From NCBI GenBank assembly GCA_963799245.1, contig CAWCWN010000006.1, positions 248,001 through 312,000 of the forward strand: a DNA stretch of 64,000 bases, given 5' to 3'. Numbering within the stretch: position 1 is the stretch's first letter; each line of letters begins with the position of its first letter. The stretch is from CAWCWN01 sp963799245. Its GTDB lineage: Bacteria; Chloroflexota; Ktedonobacteria; Ktedonobacterales; Ktedonobacteraceae. Made by a program: the position numbers and the translations under genes. Under the pieces are notes generated by a model. The model searched no databases, was not told where the DNA came from, and saw only the letters and a program-made list of their open reading frames with translations. This document shows, one piece after another, positions 44,944-54,062 of this stretch.

Positions 44944-45384
44944 ATGCAGAACTGGTTGGATGTCCCGCGCAAACGCCCGGCCCTGGTCTCGATCATATCA
45001 CTTCTGATGGGCTTACATGGCCTGCTTTTGCTTATCCTGGGTATCCTCGCCCTGGTGGCCGTTATCACGGGGGGCAAGGTCAATGCCTTTGCCGGTACCT
45101 CACTGGCGGGGGCTGTAGACGTCGTATCGGTGACCTGGCTTGTCGAGGGGCTGATCCTCTTCGTTCTGGCCTGGGGGCTCTGGACCCTGAGGCTCTGGGC
45201 CTACTGGGCAACGCTGGCGCTTGAATTTCTCAACCTGCTTGGCAGCAGCCTTGCCCTGGCCGCGCCCCAGCCGAGTTTCTGGCAGAGCGCCGACTGGGTT
45301 GTAGCGCTCGGCATTATTTTCTCGTTGGTCATCCTGGTCTGTTTCCTGATTGGTGGCGGGATCCGCTCGGCCTTCAGCGTCTGA
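44944..45384 (+). CDS. Four-helix membrane protein, family not recognised
   Basis: A 146-residue protein with four membrane helices (about residues 14-40, 62-84, 86-104, 118-140) and almost no loops. The N-terminus QNWLDVPRKRPALVSIISLL is typical of small integral membrane proteins with a cytoplasmic basic lead. GGAGGAG lies 6 bases before the ATG at 44944. A perfect palindrome follows the stop. The promoter class suggests membership of the stress-type set. Confidence 0.65.
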   Translation: MQNWLDVPRKRPALVSIISLLMGLHGLLLLILGILALVAVITGGKVNAFAGTSLAGAVDVVSVTWLVEGLILFVLAWGLWTLRLWAYWATLALEFLNLLGSSLALAAPQPSFWQSADWVVALGIIFSLVILVCFLIGGGIRSAFSV

Positions 45385-45403
45385 CGCCGCTGTGTGCCTG
45401 GCC

Positions 45404-45445
45404 AGCGTTGAAGGGCTCTCGCGGCCGCGAGAGCCCTTCAACGCT
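45404..45445. terminator. Perfect 42-base palindrome after the 44944 gene
   Basis: Two 19-base arms (45404-45422 and 45427-45445) around GGCC are exactly complementary. No T-run follows. It acts either as a terminator or as a small repeat. Confidence 0.55.
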
Positions 45446-45601
45446 ATTGACCCCTTGAGGAGCACCCTATAACACTGCCCGCGAAGCGCTTCTCAGCGGC
45501 TTTGCGGCGGCATTCTGGCGCATACCCCACATTCCGCAAGGCTGGTGGACGATTTTAGAAATATTTGGTAGCATGAGGTCTGGCATCAGAGAGGAGACCT
45601 C

Positions 45602-47252
45602 ATGTTATCAACCGAGACCTATACGAATGAGCGCTTGGATCATCTAGGCATTGTGGCAGGCGTCTGCCGGGAGATTGGGCTGGCCAGCTATCTGGAGGCC
45701 CAAGCAGGCAACAGACTGCAACAGGTGAGCGTCGGCACGGCCACCGTCGCAATGATTTTGAACGGACTGGGCTTCAGTAATCGGCGCTTGTACCTGGTGC
45801 CGCAGTTTTTTGCTAACAAACCCGTTGAGCATCTTCTGGGGCCGGGCATCACCGCTGAGCTGCTCAACGATGATTGTCTGGGGCGCACCTTGGATTGGCT
45901 CTATGAAAACGATCCCACCAAGCTGTTCGCAGGCATCGCCTTGCAAGCGCGACGAGTGTTCGGGATCCAGGCACGGCACGTGCATGTGGATACCACCTCA
46001 TTCTCAGTCAGCGGGGAGTACGCTGGAGCCAAGGAAGCTGGCGATCTGGATGCGAGCACGCTTGCCATCACCTACGGCTATTCGCGAGATCATCGTGCTG
46101 ATTTAACACAGTGGATGCTGGCCTTGGCGACCACCCACGAGGGCGATGTGCCCTTGTTTCTACGCCCGCTGAATGGCAACAGCAGTGATAAGACCACGCT
46201 GGTGACTGCGGTCGAGGCTCTCCAAGAGCGACTGCGCCAGGCTGATGAGGAGCCAAGTCTCTACATAGCCGATAGCGGCGTGTACAGTGAGGCGAATATG
46301 CGCCGCTTCGCGGCAGCCAGGATCAAGTGGGTGAGCCGGGTGCCCGAGACCTTGACGGAAGCCAAGGCGTTTCTCGCGCAAGAGGTGGCGCACTGGCAGA
46401 GTGCTGCCGATCAGCAGACGCACTGGATCAGCCGCCAGCTGACCCTTCCACAGGGCACGGAACGCTGGGTCCTCGTGCGCACAGCAGCGGGAGAGCAGCG
46501 AGCCCAAGAGACGATGCAGCGACACGTGAAGCGAACCCAGCAGAGTTGGGAGCAGCGGCTCTGGCATCTGGGGAACCAGCGCTTTGCCTGTGAGGCCGAC
46601 GCACGAGCAGCCCTGCATCGCGAGGTGAAGGCCCTGCCCACCTGGTTCGACCTCGAAAGCAGCCTGCTAGCTCATCCGTGCTACGAAAGCCGTGGACGTC
46701 CCCGCAAAGAAGCTTCCCCTGTGGCCCACGAGTGGCAAATGGTGGCGACCGTGCAGGTAAATCAGGCGCGCGTTGAACAAGAAGTGCGCCGTCGGGCCTG
46801 CTTCATCGTCGCGACCAACGTGCTCGACGCGGCAGAGCTTTCCGACGAGGAACTCGTGACCACCTACAAAGAGCAAGGCAGTGTGGAGCGCGGCTTCCGT
46901 TTTCTTAAGGATCCGCTCGCGCCTTTCCTCCTCTGTCTTCCTCAAAAAGCCGGAGCGTATTATCGCGCTCGGATTGATCATGGTGCTCTGTTTGTTGGTT
47001 TACCGTTTGGCCGAACACCGACTGCGAGTGCGCTTAGCCGAAACGAAGCAGACCATTCCTGATCAACTCAACAAACCGACAGCCCGTCCCACCATGCGCT
47101 GGATCTTCCAGTGTTTTGAGGGCGTTGAATTCTTGCATGTGCAGTCTGCAGCGGGCTCCCAGTCTCTTGTCTTGCGCCTGCAACCCATGCATCAGCTCGT
47201 CTTGACCCTCCTGGGGCCCATCTACGAAAACATCTATAAAGTCCCGGGGTGA
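45602..47252 (+). pseudogene. IS1634-family transposase, frameshifted near its 3' end
   Basis: The first frame (45602-47062) covers most of the protein: an N-terminal DUF4277-like part (YTNERLDHLGIVAGVCREIG), then HVHVDTTSFSVSGEY with the first catalytic Asp, YIADSGVYSEAN with the second, and VERGFRFLKDP with the Glu region. At about 46914-46935 the conserved sequence moves to another frame (SSVFLKKPERIIALGLIMVL, then LCLLVYRLAEHRLR) ending at 47252. One extra base (or two lost) explains this. The element is probably no longer self-mobile. GAGAGGAG lies before the ATG. Confidence 0.8.
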
Positions 47253-47496
47253 ACCTGTGGAAGGTGGCACTCTCGTGGTTGAAACGAAGCGGCAAGCTCA
47301 AGCATGCTCTCAAAGGAGGCTTCGCTCAAAGGGCGTAAGCAAATGAGGAGCTGAGCTTCCCTCTCAGAAGGGCTGGCAGAGAAAGAAGATCTCATCCATC
47401 ACTTCTTGATGTGGGCTGGCCACGGAGCAGAGTGGTGAGGGGAAATCAGCTTGGAACGCGTCTTCCAGCAGATCTCAGGAGAGTGAGGAGTTGAGT

Positions 47497-48351
47497 ATGG
47501 AGGAGATTAATATGGAGGGAGACAGTCAAACTCGCTACCAGCCACCGGTGGATCAGTTGCTGACGTATGGTGAGAGTGATCGGATAAGGCCGGATGAGTG
47601 GCCTGATTACCGGGAGCTAGGGATGGGGACAGAACAGGTTCCTGATCTGATCCAGATAGCAACGGATGAGGGATTACACGAGGCCGCTGCAGAGAACCCA
47701 GAGGTCTGGGCGCCGGTGCATGCCTGGCGTGCGCTTGGGCAACTGCGTGCGGTGGAAGCGGTTGAGCCCCTGCTCGAGCTCTTCGATAGGCTGGAAGAGG
47801 ATGATGGGGTCCATGAGGAACTGCCAGAAGTTTTTGGCCTGATCGGGCCAGCAGCACTTCCCGCACTCGCAGCCTATCTGGCGGACCTCTCGCATACAGA
47901 TTCTTCACGGACGAGCGTGATGAGCAGCATTGAAGAGATAGGGACGAGATGGCCTGATGCCAGGGGTGAGTGTATTATCATTCTTGAAGAGCGGCTGGAA
48001 CGGTTTGAGGAGAACGAGCCAGATGTGAATGGGTTTCTCATTCTGGCGCTGGTGGAATTGGGAGCGAAGGCGGCAGCGCCGCTGATCGAGCGGGCTTTTG
48101 CTGAGGGGCATGTCGATCCGATGGTGATGGGGGATTGGGAGGATGTGCAGGTCGAGTTGGGGTTGAAGTCGGCGGAGGAGGTGGCTCAGAAGCGAGCAAG
48201 GAAGCGGGGAGAGAGACTGTGGCCGTCTAGTTCTGCTGAGGTAACTTTCGCTCCGGTTTCCTCTAAGGTGGCTCACAAGGAGAAGGCTACCCAGAAGAAA
48301 GCGAAGAGCAAGATGGCGAAGCTGTCGCGGAAGAAAAATAGGAAGCAGTAG
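47497..48351 (+). CDS. HEAT-repeat protein (DUF1186-like) inside the IS1634-like element
   Basis: A 284-residue protein. Residues about 30-230 contain HEAT/DUF1186-type helical repeats (DEWPDYRELGMGTEQVPDLI, WAPVHAWRALGQLRAVEAVE, ELPEVFGLIGPAALPALAAY, GDWEDVQVELGLKSAEE). The C-terminal 30 residues are Lys-rich. Such proteins are scaffolds; no enzymatic site is seen. GAGTGAGGAG lies 6 bases before the ATG at 47497, with a TTG two codons earlier as alternative. It lies between the transposase and the right terminal repeat, so it likely travels as cargo. Confidence 0.75.
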   Translation: MEEINMEGDSQTRYQPPVDQLLTYGESDRIRPDEWPDYRELGMGTEQVPDLIQIATDEGLHEAAAENPEVWAPVHAWRALGQLRAVEAVEPLLELFDRLEEDDGVHEELPEVFGLIGPAALPALAAYLADLSHTDSSRTSVMSSIEEIGTRWPDARGECIIILEERLERFEENEPDVNGFLILALVELGAKAAAPLIERAFAEGHVDPMVMGDWEDVQVELGLKSAEEVAQKRARKRGERLWPSSSAEVTFAPVSSKVAHKEKATQKKAKSKMAKLSRKKNRKQ

Positions 48352-48419
48352 AGGGGTGATGAAGTTTGCCCATCGACAGAGTACGCCTGCTGTGTTCATG
48401 GGCGAACTTCACGACAGAA

Positions 48420-48555
48420 CCCACATTCCACAGTTTTTTCTCGGGTTGAGGTGGGAAGCCATTCCATTATTGCAGGGCTGTAAATAAGCTCTCCATTCTG
48501 AACCTCTCTACGAATGATATTGCGAAAAATGCAAATGCAAGCTGCGGAATGTGGG
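48420..48555. repeat. 136-base segment bounded by IS1634-like terminal repeats
   Basis: It starts with CCCACATTCCACAG and ends with the inverted CTGCGGAATGTGGG. The segment could be a short MITE-like derivative nested at the right end of the larger element, or the element's subterminal repeat. No gene inside. Confidence 0.45.
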
Positions 48556-48654
48556 TCATACGTCAAAAAACCGATAGAAAATGATGGTTTCGGTGGCGTT
48601 AGAGGTTTATGTGAGGGGTGATTTAAAGTGAAGTGTTACTTTCAGTATAGCAGA

Positions 48655-49041
48655 TCAGTGGTCGGGCTGCAATGTTGCCGTAGGCTCGTTATGCAACTCG
48701 GCTAGTTGGGACTTGATGTGTTCGATATCATCGTAAATCTGCTTCACAAACTTGAACTGTTCGTCGGCCTGAAGCTCCTGGTTGCGGCTGAGAATAGCCT
48801 GGCCGACCATGATCACCGAGAGCATCGTCAGTTGGATAAAGGTTTGTGAAACCCACTGCACGTACTGCGGGATCGATGTTGAGCCAAATGGAAACCCGGC
48901 AATCGCGAGTAGCGAGAACACGTAGGCGCAGATCATGGTGCCAACCCACTTGGTAAGCGTCACCGCAATCAGTGTATTAAAGCCGGCTGCTTTGAGTTCG
49001 GCCTGATGAAGAAGGTTGGCATTGTGCGGGATATGTCGCAT
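48655..49041 (-). CDS. Two-helix membrane protein with C-terminal coiled coil
   Basis: A 128-residue protein. Two membrane helices (LIAVTLTKWVGTMICAYVFS and SQTFIQLTMLSVIMVGQAIL) are followed by a charged helix, NQELQADEQFKFVKQIYDDI then EHIKSQLAEL. The last part resembles the tail of small phage-type or DUF1003-like membrane proteins. Its ATG shares a base with the stop of the upstream gene (TAATG). No other phage gene is nearby. Confidence 0.55.
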   Translation of the reverse strand: MRHIPHNANLLHQAELKAAGFNTLIAVTLTKWVGTMICAYVFSLLAIAGFPFGSTSIPQYVQWVSQTFIQLTMLSVIMVGQAILSRNQELQADEQFKFVKQIYDDIEHIKSQLAELHNEPTATLQPDH

Positions 49042-49364
49042 TATGACACCGCCGGAGGCGCAAGATCGCCCTTGGTACCATCGGGCACCAGTTTGGCCTG
49101 CTCGCTCGTGAGCGCCTGGTCGGCAGCACCGGCAGCGAACTTATAGATGGGATCGCTATTGGCCTCGATATAGCGAAAGGCACCATGACCGAGCGCAATC
49201 ACGAAGATAAGAGCAGCCTCTCTGCCGATGGTCGCGAGATCAGGGGAGGCAGCCTGCGCGAGATAGACCAGGGCTTCTTGGAGCGCGATCACTAGCGCGC
49301 CCACAACCAGACCGACGATCGTGTGAACAAGAGCATGGCTGAACGGGGATTTGAGCTGTGGCAT
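49041..49364 (-). CDS. Small holin-like membrane protein
   Basis: A 107-residue protein with two hydrophobic segments (LVHTIVGLVVGALVIALQEA and EAALIFVIALGHGAF) and a soluble tail of about 35 residues. AAAGGATGAT precedes the ATG. Size and layout are holin-like, and it is translationally coupled to the next two-helix protein, but no lysin is present, so a phage origin is unproven. Confidence 0.5.
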   Translation of the reverse strand: MPQLKSPFSHALVHTIVGLVVGALVIALQEALVYLAQAASPDLATIGREAALIFVIALGHGAFRYIEANSDPIYKFAAGAADQALTSEQAKLVPDGTKGDLAPPAVS

Positions 49365-49483
49365 ACATCATCCTTTGAGAAAACTAGAAACGCTGTGCAG
49401 TAAAGATGTTGGGAACAGGGGCGGTATATCTGAGTCGTACATCGCGGCAGTGAAAGACGCCACCAGCACAGGGAATATCAACA

Positions 49484-49801
49484 CTATTCACAGTCACCTG
49501 TATCTGCCCGAACATATCCTGGTTGATCACAAGCATCTGTAAAAGTTTGCTGCGTACTTCTTCTGTGGCGGAGATGTGTCAAAAAATCGGGGTTGAGGCA
49601 GTGCAACACACCTTTGACTTCTGCGATCACATGCGTGTCAATCGTAACGGTAAACGTCAGCTCATTGCCATCAAGCGTGAACGAGAGAGCGCCGGTTGCT
49701 CCATGCTTGGAGAAGTGTTCCTGCACAGTGCTCTGGTAGGTGAGCAGTTCTTCATCGCTGAGGTGGCGGATACCATCCTCTGGTCGGAGTGTGCGCGCCA
49801 T
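49484..49801 (-). CDS. Small hypothetical protein
   Basis: A 105-residue protein. ARTLRPEDGIRHLSDEELLT starts the chain, and a beta-rich middle (LSFTLDGNELTFTVTIDTHV, IAEVKGVLHCLNPDFL) follows. The last 30 residues (HRRSTQQTFTDACDQPG) look less ordered and may be post-frameshift sequence. The start at 49801 is supported by GAGGACCAG. Family unknown. Confidence 0.45.
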   Translation of the reverse strand: MARTLRPEDGIRHLSDEELLTYQSTVQEHFSKHGATGALSFTLDGNELTFTVTIDTHVIAEVKGVLHCLNPDFLTHLRHRRSTQQTFTDACDQPGYVRADTGDCE

Positions 49802-49867
49802 CTGGTCCTCACTTTCTCTGGTCGCCTGGTTCCTGAGAGCAGTATAGCGCATTTTCGTAGGCAGCGG

Positions 49868-49960
49868 AAGGTTTTTATTTTATTTTTTATTTTTTCTCAT
49901 TTTATTTTTTAAATAAAAACAAAAATAAAATAAAATAGGCCCGTCTCCTGGGCCTTTTCT
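49868..49960. repeat. AT-rich tract with a GC hairpin
   Basis: About 70 bases of T/A-only runs (TTTTATTTTATTTTTTATTT and its mirror), then GGCCC (49937-49941) pairing with GGGCC (49949-49953), followed by TTTTCTTTTT. U-rich flanks on both strands make it a possible bidirectional terminator. A near copy of the AT tract lies at 50524-50587. Confidence 0.5.
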
Positions 49961-50148
49961 TTTTGCTGTCGTCTATATATTACAACGCGGCGCTGGTCTT
50001 TATGGTGAAAATCGTACTCAGTTTCACTACATAGGTGAATATTGCTGGGATGTGCTAGATATAGCTCAGTTTGGCTCTGTTGGTATGCTGGACAATGCCG
50101 ATTGTGAAAGAGTGAGAGCATGGTCGCTCTCAGAAAGGGGTTTTTACT

Positions 50149-50466
50149 ATGCATAGGCTCCGTGTTCTGTTAGTAGGGTTGGCGCTGCTGGGCGTGCTTG
50201 TAGGGATGTCTGCGTTTACAGCGGCTCCGGCAAGCGCAGCGAGCGTTGCTCCGGCTGCCGTGACACACATAGTCGCGGATCGTGATCGTGGGTACTTTGT
50301 AGGGTTCCGTGAAGGTCGGGAGGCCGGAGATCGCTTCTGCCGCATCTTCCGTGAACATCGCTACCTGCGTCACGAGCGCCGCGAGAACAGATACCGCGAT
50401 GGGTTTGTAGACGGCTTCAACTTTGCCATGCGCTTTGATCGGGCGTGCCAGTTCAGAAGGAGGTAG
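50149..50466 (+). CDS. Small secreted Arg-rich protein with Gly-repeat motif
   Basis: A 105-residue protein. A signal peptide (LRVLLVGLALLGVLVGMSAF, cleavage near ASA-AS, about residue 31) is clear. The mature part has two similar halves, GYFVGFREGREAGDRFC and YRDGFVDGFNFAMRFDRAC. Each has G-x3-G/F spacing and ends in a Cys, so one disulfide could join them. High Arg content. Function unknown. AGAAAGGGG lies upstream, and the gene sits between two AT-rich tracts. Confidence 0.65.
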   Translation: MHRLRVLLVGLALLGVLVGMSAFTAAPASAASVAPAAVTHIVADRDRGYFVGFREGREAGDRFCRIFREHRYLRHERRENRYRDGFVDGFNFAMRFDRACQFRRR

Positions 50467-50489
50467 TATATCGCACCAAGTATGTAACA

Positions 50490-50587
50490 GAAGTCCGGGT
50501 CATCTGGTAGGGGATTGGCCCGGATTTTTTATTTTATTTTTTCTCTGATTTTATTTAAAAAATAAAATTGAAAAATAAATAAAATAC
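50490..50587 (+). terminator. Terminator with long AT tail after the secreted-protein gene
   Basis: TCCGGG (near 50495) pairs with CCCGGA (near 50520), followed by a T-run that extends into about 60 bases of pure A/T. The tract is similar to the one at 49868-49940. Confidence 0.6.
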
Positions 50588-50616
50588 CCTCGCGCGCGCC
50601 CGGGTGAGGCGCGCGT

Positions 50617-50787
50617 GCGCGCACCAGCGACCCTGCACAGATTGGCGGCTACCTGGGTAACAGGGATGTGTTCGACCAGGCCATTGCCTCGTTTGCCGAG
50701 GTGTATGCGGACCAGGCCGAACGCGACCATGCCGCTCTCCTTGCTGCTATCAAAGAGGGGCGCGTGCAAGCCCAAACCGGCGTGTAA
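50617..50787 (+). pseudogene. C-terminal remnant of a second DUF2252 gene
   Basis: 56 codons and a stop that align closely with the end of the DUF2252 gene at 24975-26366. The remnant reads ARTSDPAQIGGYLGN and ERDHAALLAAIKEGRVQAQ; the intact gene reads ARSGDPTAISGYMGS and QRDHAALLAAIKEGRVKAE. Upstream, CG-rich then AT-rich sequence replaces the rest of the gene. A clear gene relic. Confidence 0.8.
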
Positions 50788-51090
50788 GAGCAAGCAAGAG
50801 GGAATCAGATCTGAGCGTACTGGCGAAGCGGTGGGGAAATCAGCACTAATTCCCTCTTGTGTACGATCGTGCCTGTCATCAGTACTACGCATGTTGCTTC
50901 TGCAGCCGGCCGTATCACCAAGGCGTTCGAACTCGCTGAGGACCACGCATCATCTGAGCTTCGAGGCTGTCTCATGAGAGACACATCCTGCGTGTGGCAG
51001 GCACCTGCTGCCTTGAGCATTCCGATGATGGTTGCCGTATGGCCCACCGAGCGTAACAGCGTCAGTTACCAGGGATCCAGGGAGAGTGCG
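50788..51090. other. Stretch without a convincing gene
   Basis: Several short frames on both strands without ribosome binding site or family resemblance. It lies between two gene remnants. Confidence 0.35.
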
Positions 51091-51307
51091 ATGGAACAAT
51101 GCTACTCGCGAAGGAGCTTGTTTGTACCGGCAATGTACTGGATCACTGTCCTGGGCACCCTGGACACAGAATCGGTCCGAGGATCACGGGAGCATGACGA
51201 TCGAGCATACGAATGATCCACATGATGGTTCGATGACGATCCTGACGGGTCGTTTGGCAGACCAGTCTGCGCTCATTGGTGTCGTGAAGAAATACTTTCC
51301 CGCGTAG
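51091..51307 (+). pseudogene. Frameshifted paralogue of the small protein at 59728-59985
   Basis: From ATG 51091 (GGGAGAG upstream) the frame reads MEQCYS...PAMYWITVLGTLD, matching MEKYRP...PALYRICIQGILD of the intact gene. Dropping one A at about 51166 brings in QNRSEDHGSMTIEH and TILTGRLADQSALIGVV, matching MTIEH and TIMTGRLVDQSALVGLL. The C-terminus is cut short at 51307. A one-base insertion plus loss of the end makes it nonfunctional. Confidence 0.7.
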
Positions 51308-51341
51308 CATCGACGCACTCCCCAATGTGCGTGTCGATGCT
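51306..51341. terminator. Hairpin after the 51091 remnant
   Basis: AGCATCGAC (51306-51314) pairs with GTCGATGCT (51333-51341), with more pairing inside. No T-run. Confidence 0.35.
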
Positions 51342-51363
51342 GAACTGTTCGTGAGGGGTATCA

Positions 51364-51406
51364 CGTGCGCGTGGGCAATGGGACAGGTACCCTGCCCACG
51401 CACACG
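51364..51406 (-). terminator. Hairpin downstream of the sulfatase
   Basis: Two 14-base arms (51364-51377 and 51393-51406) pair at 13 of 14 positions around a 15-base loop. Confidence 0.4.
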
Positions 51407-51433
51407 AGCACGAGAGGTCAGATTGCTACGAGG

Positions 51434-53800
51434 TTACTCACGCATGAGCATCGAATGCGCTTCCCGTTCGAGATCGATGTTCACCTCCCCGCTGACATCC
51501 ACGACCACTCGCTTGACCGTGCCGGTAAACGTCCAGGGCCACGCAAACGTCCAGTCGCTCGTGACCGGTTCGCCACTTCCCCGCCCGATGGTCAGCCCTT
51601 CGCCAGCAATTGAGAACTTGCCTGGCTGGGTCTTCATCTTCATCTCGCCCACCTTCTCGTTGTCGATGTAGAGGGCCAGCGTGCCATTGGCGACGTGCGG
51701 CGGGTTCTCTCCCTCCTTGGTGAAGATGGCAGAGAGGGTCACGGCCCCGGCCGGCACCGGCTGGCTGGAACTGACCTTCTGCTCGATGTCGCCGAGCCAG
51801 TTGTAGAGGTAATGCAGCTTGCCGTCCTTCATATAGAGGCCGTGGCCGCCAAAGCGGCTCCCATGGTTGAAGATGACCCCTTCGGCACCACCAGCTGGGA
51901 TCTCGACCTCGGCTCTGATCGCGTAGGAGCGATTGCGGATATTGACCGCTTGTGACTCGGGCACCTCGGCTGTGTTCGGGTAATAGATATAGCGGTCGCG
52001 CGGCTTGGTCATTTGCGGGCGCGGGGTCAACATAATTTCGACGGCCGCGCGGTCATCCAGGGGAAATGCCCTGGTATTTGCCCGCCTCGGAAAACCACAG
52101 ATTGATCAGCTCCTGGAGCTTGTCCGGGTACTGCGCGGCGAGATTGTGGCTCTCGGAGCGATCCTCGACTGTATTGTAGAGCTCCCAGGTGTCCTTCGTG
52201 TAGTTGCCCCAGCCGGCGACCGTCGGGTGCGTCGTGACCGCCTTCCAGCCCTGATGCCAGATGCCGCGCGACCCGAGCATCGAGTAGAACTGGGTCTGCC
52301 TGCTCGTGGGGGCCTTGCGCGTCGTCAAAGCTGAGCGCATGCTGACACCCTCGATGGGGTGCTGGGTATAGCCCTTGACCACCTCTGGCGCTTCGATACC
52401 CACGACATCGAGAATCGTCGGCACGATGTCGATGGCATGGTGGTACTGGTGGCGCACCTCGCCACGGCTCTTGATCCCTTTCGGCCAGGAGATCAGAAAC
52501 GGATCGCAGATGCCACCGTTGTAGGTATAGCGCTTCCACATCTTGAACGGCGTATTGAACGCCATGGCCCAGCCGCTGGGGTAATGGTTGTAGGTGAGTG
52601 GGCTGCCCAGCACGTCCAGGTACTTGAGGTTCTCCTCCAGGCTATCGGGAACGCCGTTGGCTATTTTGTTCTCGTTGACCGAGCCGGTGGGGCCACCCTC
52701 ACCGCTGGCGCCGTTGTCGGAGATCACGATGATGAGCGTATTGTCGAGCTGGCCCGACTGCTCCAGAAAGTCGATGATCCGGCCGATCTGGTGATCGGTG
52801 TAGCTGAGGAAGCCCGCATACACCTCGGCCATGCGCCGGTACAACTGCTTTTCGTTCTCCGGCAGCGCGTCCCACGGCTTGGCGTAATCCAAGGCTGGGA
52901 AAGGCTACCCATCGGGCTCTTCGTCTCGGCCGGCGTACCAATCGGGTTGATTGGCGACAACGCGGTGTTCTGCGGGACAAGGCCCATCTGCTTCTGGCGC
53001 TCGAGCACGAGCTCGCGGTAGCGCTCGTAGCCCATGTCGAATTTCCCTTTGTACTTGTCAGCCCACTCTTTGGGCGCGTGATGCGGCGCGTGGCAGGCGC
53101 CAGGGCAGAAATACATGAAGAAAGGTCGATCGGGCGCGATGGCTTTGGCGTCGTGGATGAACTCCAGGGCCTTGTCCGTCAATGTCGCTGGACAAGTGGT
53201 AGCCTTCTTCCGATCCATCTCCGTCGGGCTGCTGGGCTGGTCAACCGGGTGGTTATCATGGACCAGGTCGGGATACCACTGGTTGGTCTCGGCGCCCAGG
53301 AAGCCGTAGAAACGCTCGAAGCCGCGTCCTACCGGCCAGTTGCGCTTGGTCGAGGCCATGTTCATCTCATCCTCGGCGCACAGATGCCACTTCCCAAGCA
53401 TGTAGGTGTTGAAGCCACGCTCACTGAGCATCTCAGCGACGGTCGCGCACTCGAACGGAATATGGCCATTGGCGTTGGGAAAGCCGATCGCTGCTTCTGA
53501 GATGCAGGCCATGCCGTTGGTGGTATGGTTGCGCCCGGTCATCAAGCAGGCGCGCGTGGGCGAGCACAGCGCCGTGGTGTGCATGTTAGTGTAGGTGAGA
53601 CCACCCTGTGCCAGGCGGTTCATGCTGGGGGTCTCGATGAGTCCACCCCACGGCTCCATCGCGGCAAAGCCCACGTCATCCCAGACGATGTAGAGGACAT
53701 TGGGCGCGCCTTCCGGCGCCTTGGGCTGCTCGTATGGCTCCCAGTCGGGCTTGGAGTCGCGGATATCCAGGTTGACGATCCCCTTAAATGGTTTGGTCAT
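51434..53800 (-). pseudogene. Arylsulfatase (type I, formylglycine), two frameshifts
   Basis: An about 785-residue sulfatase split into three frames. The N-part (from 53800, AAAGGAGC upstream) has PNVLYIVWDDVGFAA (metal Asp pair) and ALCSPTRACLMTGRN, where the Cys of CSPTR is the formylglycine site. The frame changes near 52890-52915. The middle part (from about 52892) has IIVISDNGASGEGG and the rest of the catalytic domain (GICDPFLISWPKG, HAIDIVPTILDVVG). It changes again near 52050, after which a beta-sandwich tail follows (EGVIFNHGSRFGGHGLYMKD). Single-base indels explain both breaks, and all parts are well conserved, so this is recent decay or sequencing error. Confidence 0.85.
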
Positions 53801-53914
53801 AGGACGTGCTCCTTTCATTTCCCGTACACGGTTGAACGACGATAGTCGGGTGCAAAATACGAAATACCGGTTTCCTGTTTTTGCACGAAGAAACCAGGCT
53901 GGGAGATGGGTAGT

Positions 53915-54062
53915 GTTGCAAAAAAAATTTAAGCTCATCAGAAAAAGCATATGCTCAAATCTTTACGGGTAAAACGCGTAGAAATTTTACCTCTTTTCTT
54001 TGTAAAATGTACTCTCGCCGTTATTACACTCTCTATTTTAATGAGCTTAAAATTTTTGCAAC
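53915..54062. mobile_element. MITE-like element, about 148 bp
   Basis: Terminal inverted repeats of 22-24 bases: GTTGCAAAAA...TTTAAGCTCAT (53915-53938) and its complement (54041-54062). It is flanked by AGT on both sides (53912-53914 and 54063-54065), a 3-base target duplication. It has no coding capacity and a smaller internal hairpin (GGTAAAA/TTTTACC). A parent transposase is not present in the window. Confidence 0.75.

Larger units (their letters stand above)
45526..48556 (+). mobile_element. IS1634-like element enclosing a passenger gene
   Basis: The left end CCCACATTCCGCA (45526) is repeated inverted at 48555. Outside the ends, CATAC occurs on the left (45521-45525) and, after one extra T, on the right (48557-48561), as expected of a target duplication. 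The 3.0-kb unit holds an IS1634-type transposase with one frameshift, and a HEAT-repeat gene. Typical members are about 1.7-2 kb, so this one appears to have gained cargo. Confidence 0.65.

Noticed and set aside
50590..50622. CG-alternating stretch as a Z-DNA or regulatory element
   Set aside because: It is short and sits at the broken edge of the DUF2252 relic; no further support.
50805..51047. An 80-codon minus-strand frame between two relics
   Set aside because: No start signals and no recognisable family.
48655..51433. A prophage remnant
   Set aside because: Only holin-like membrane proteins are suggestive; no integrase, capsid, terminase or lysin gene is present.
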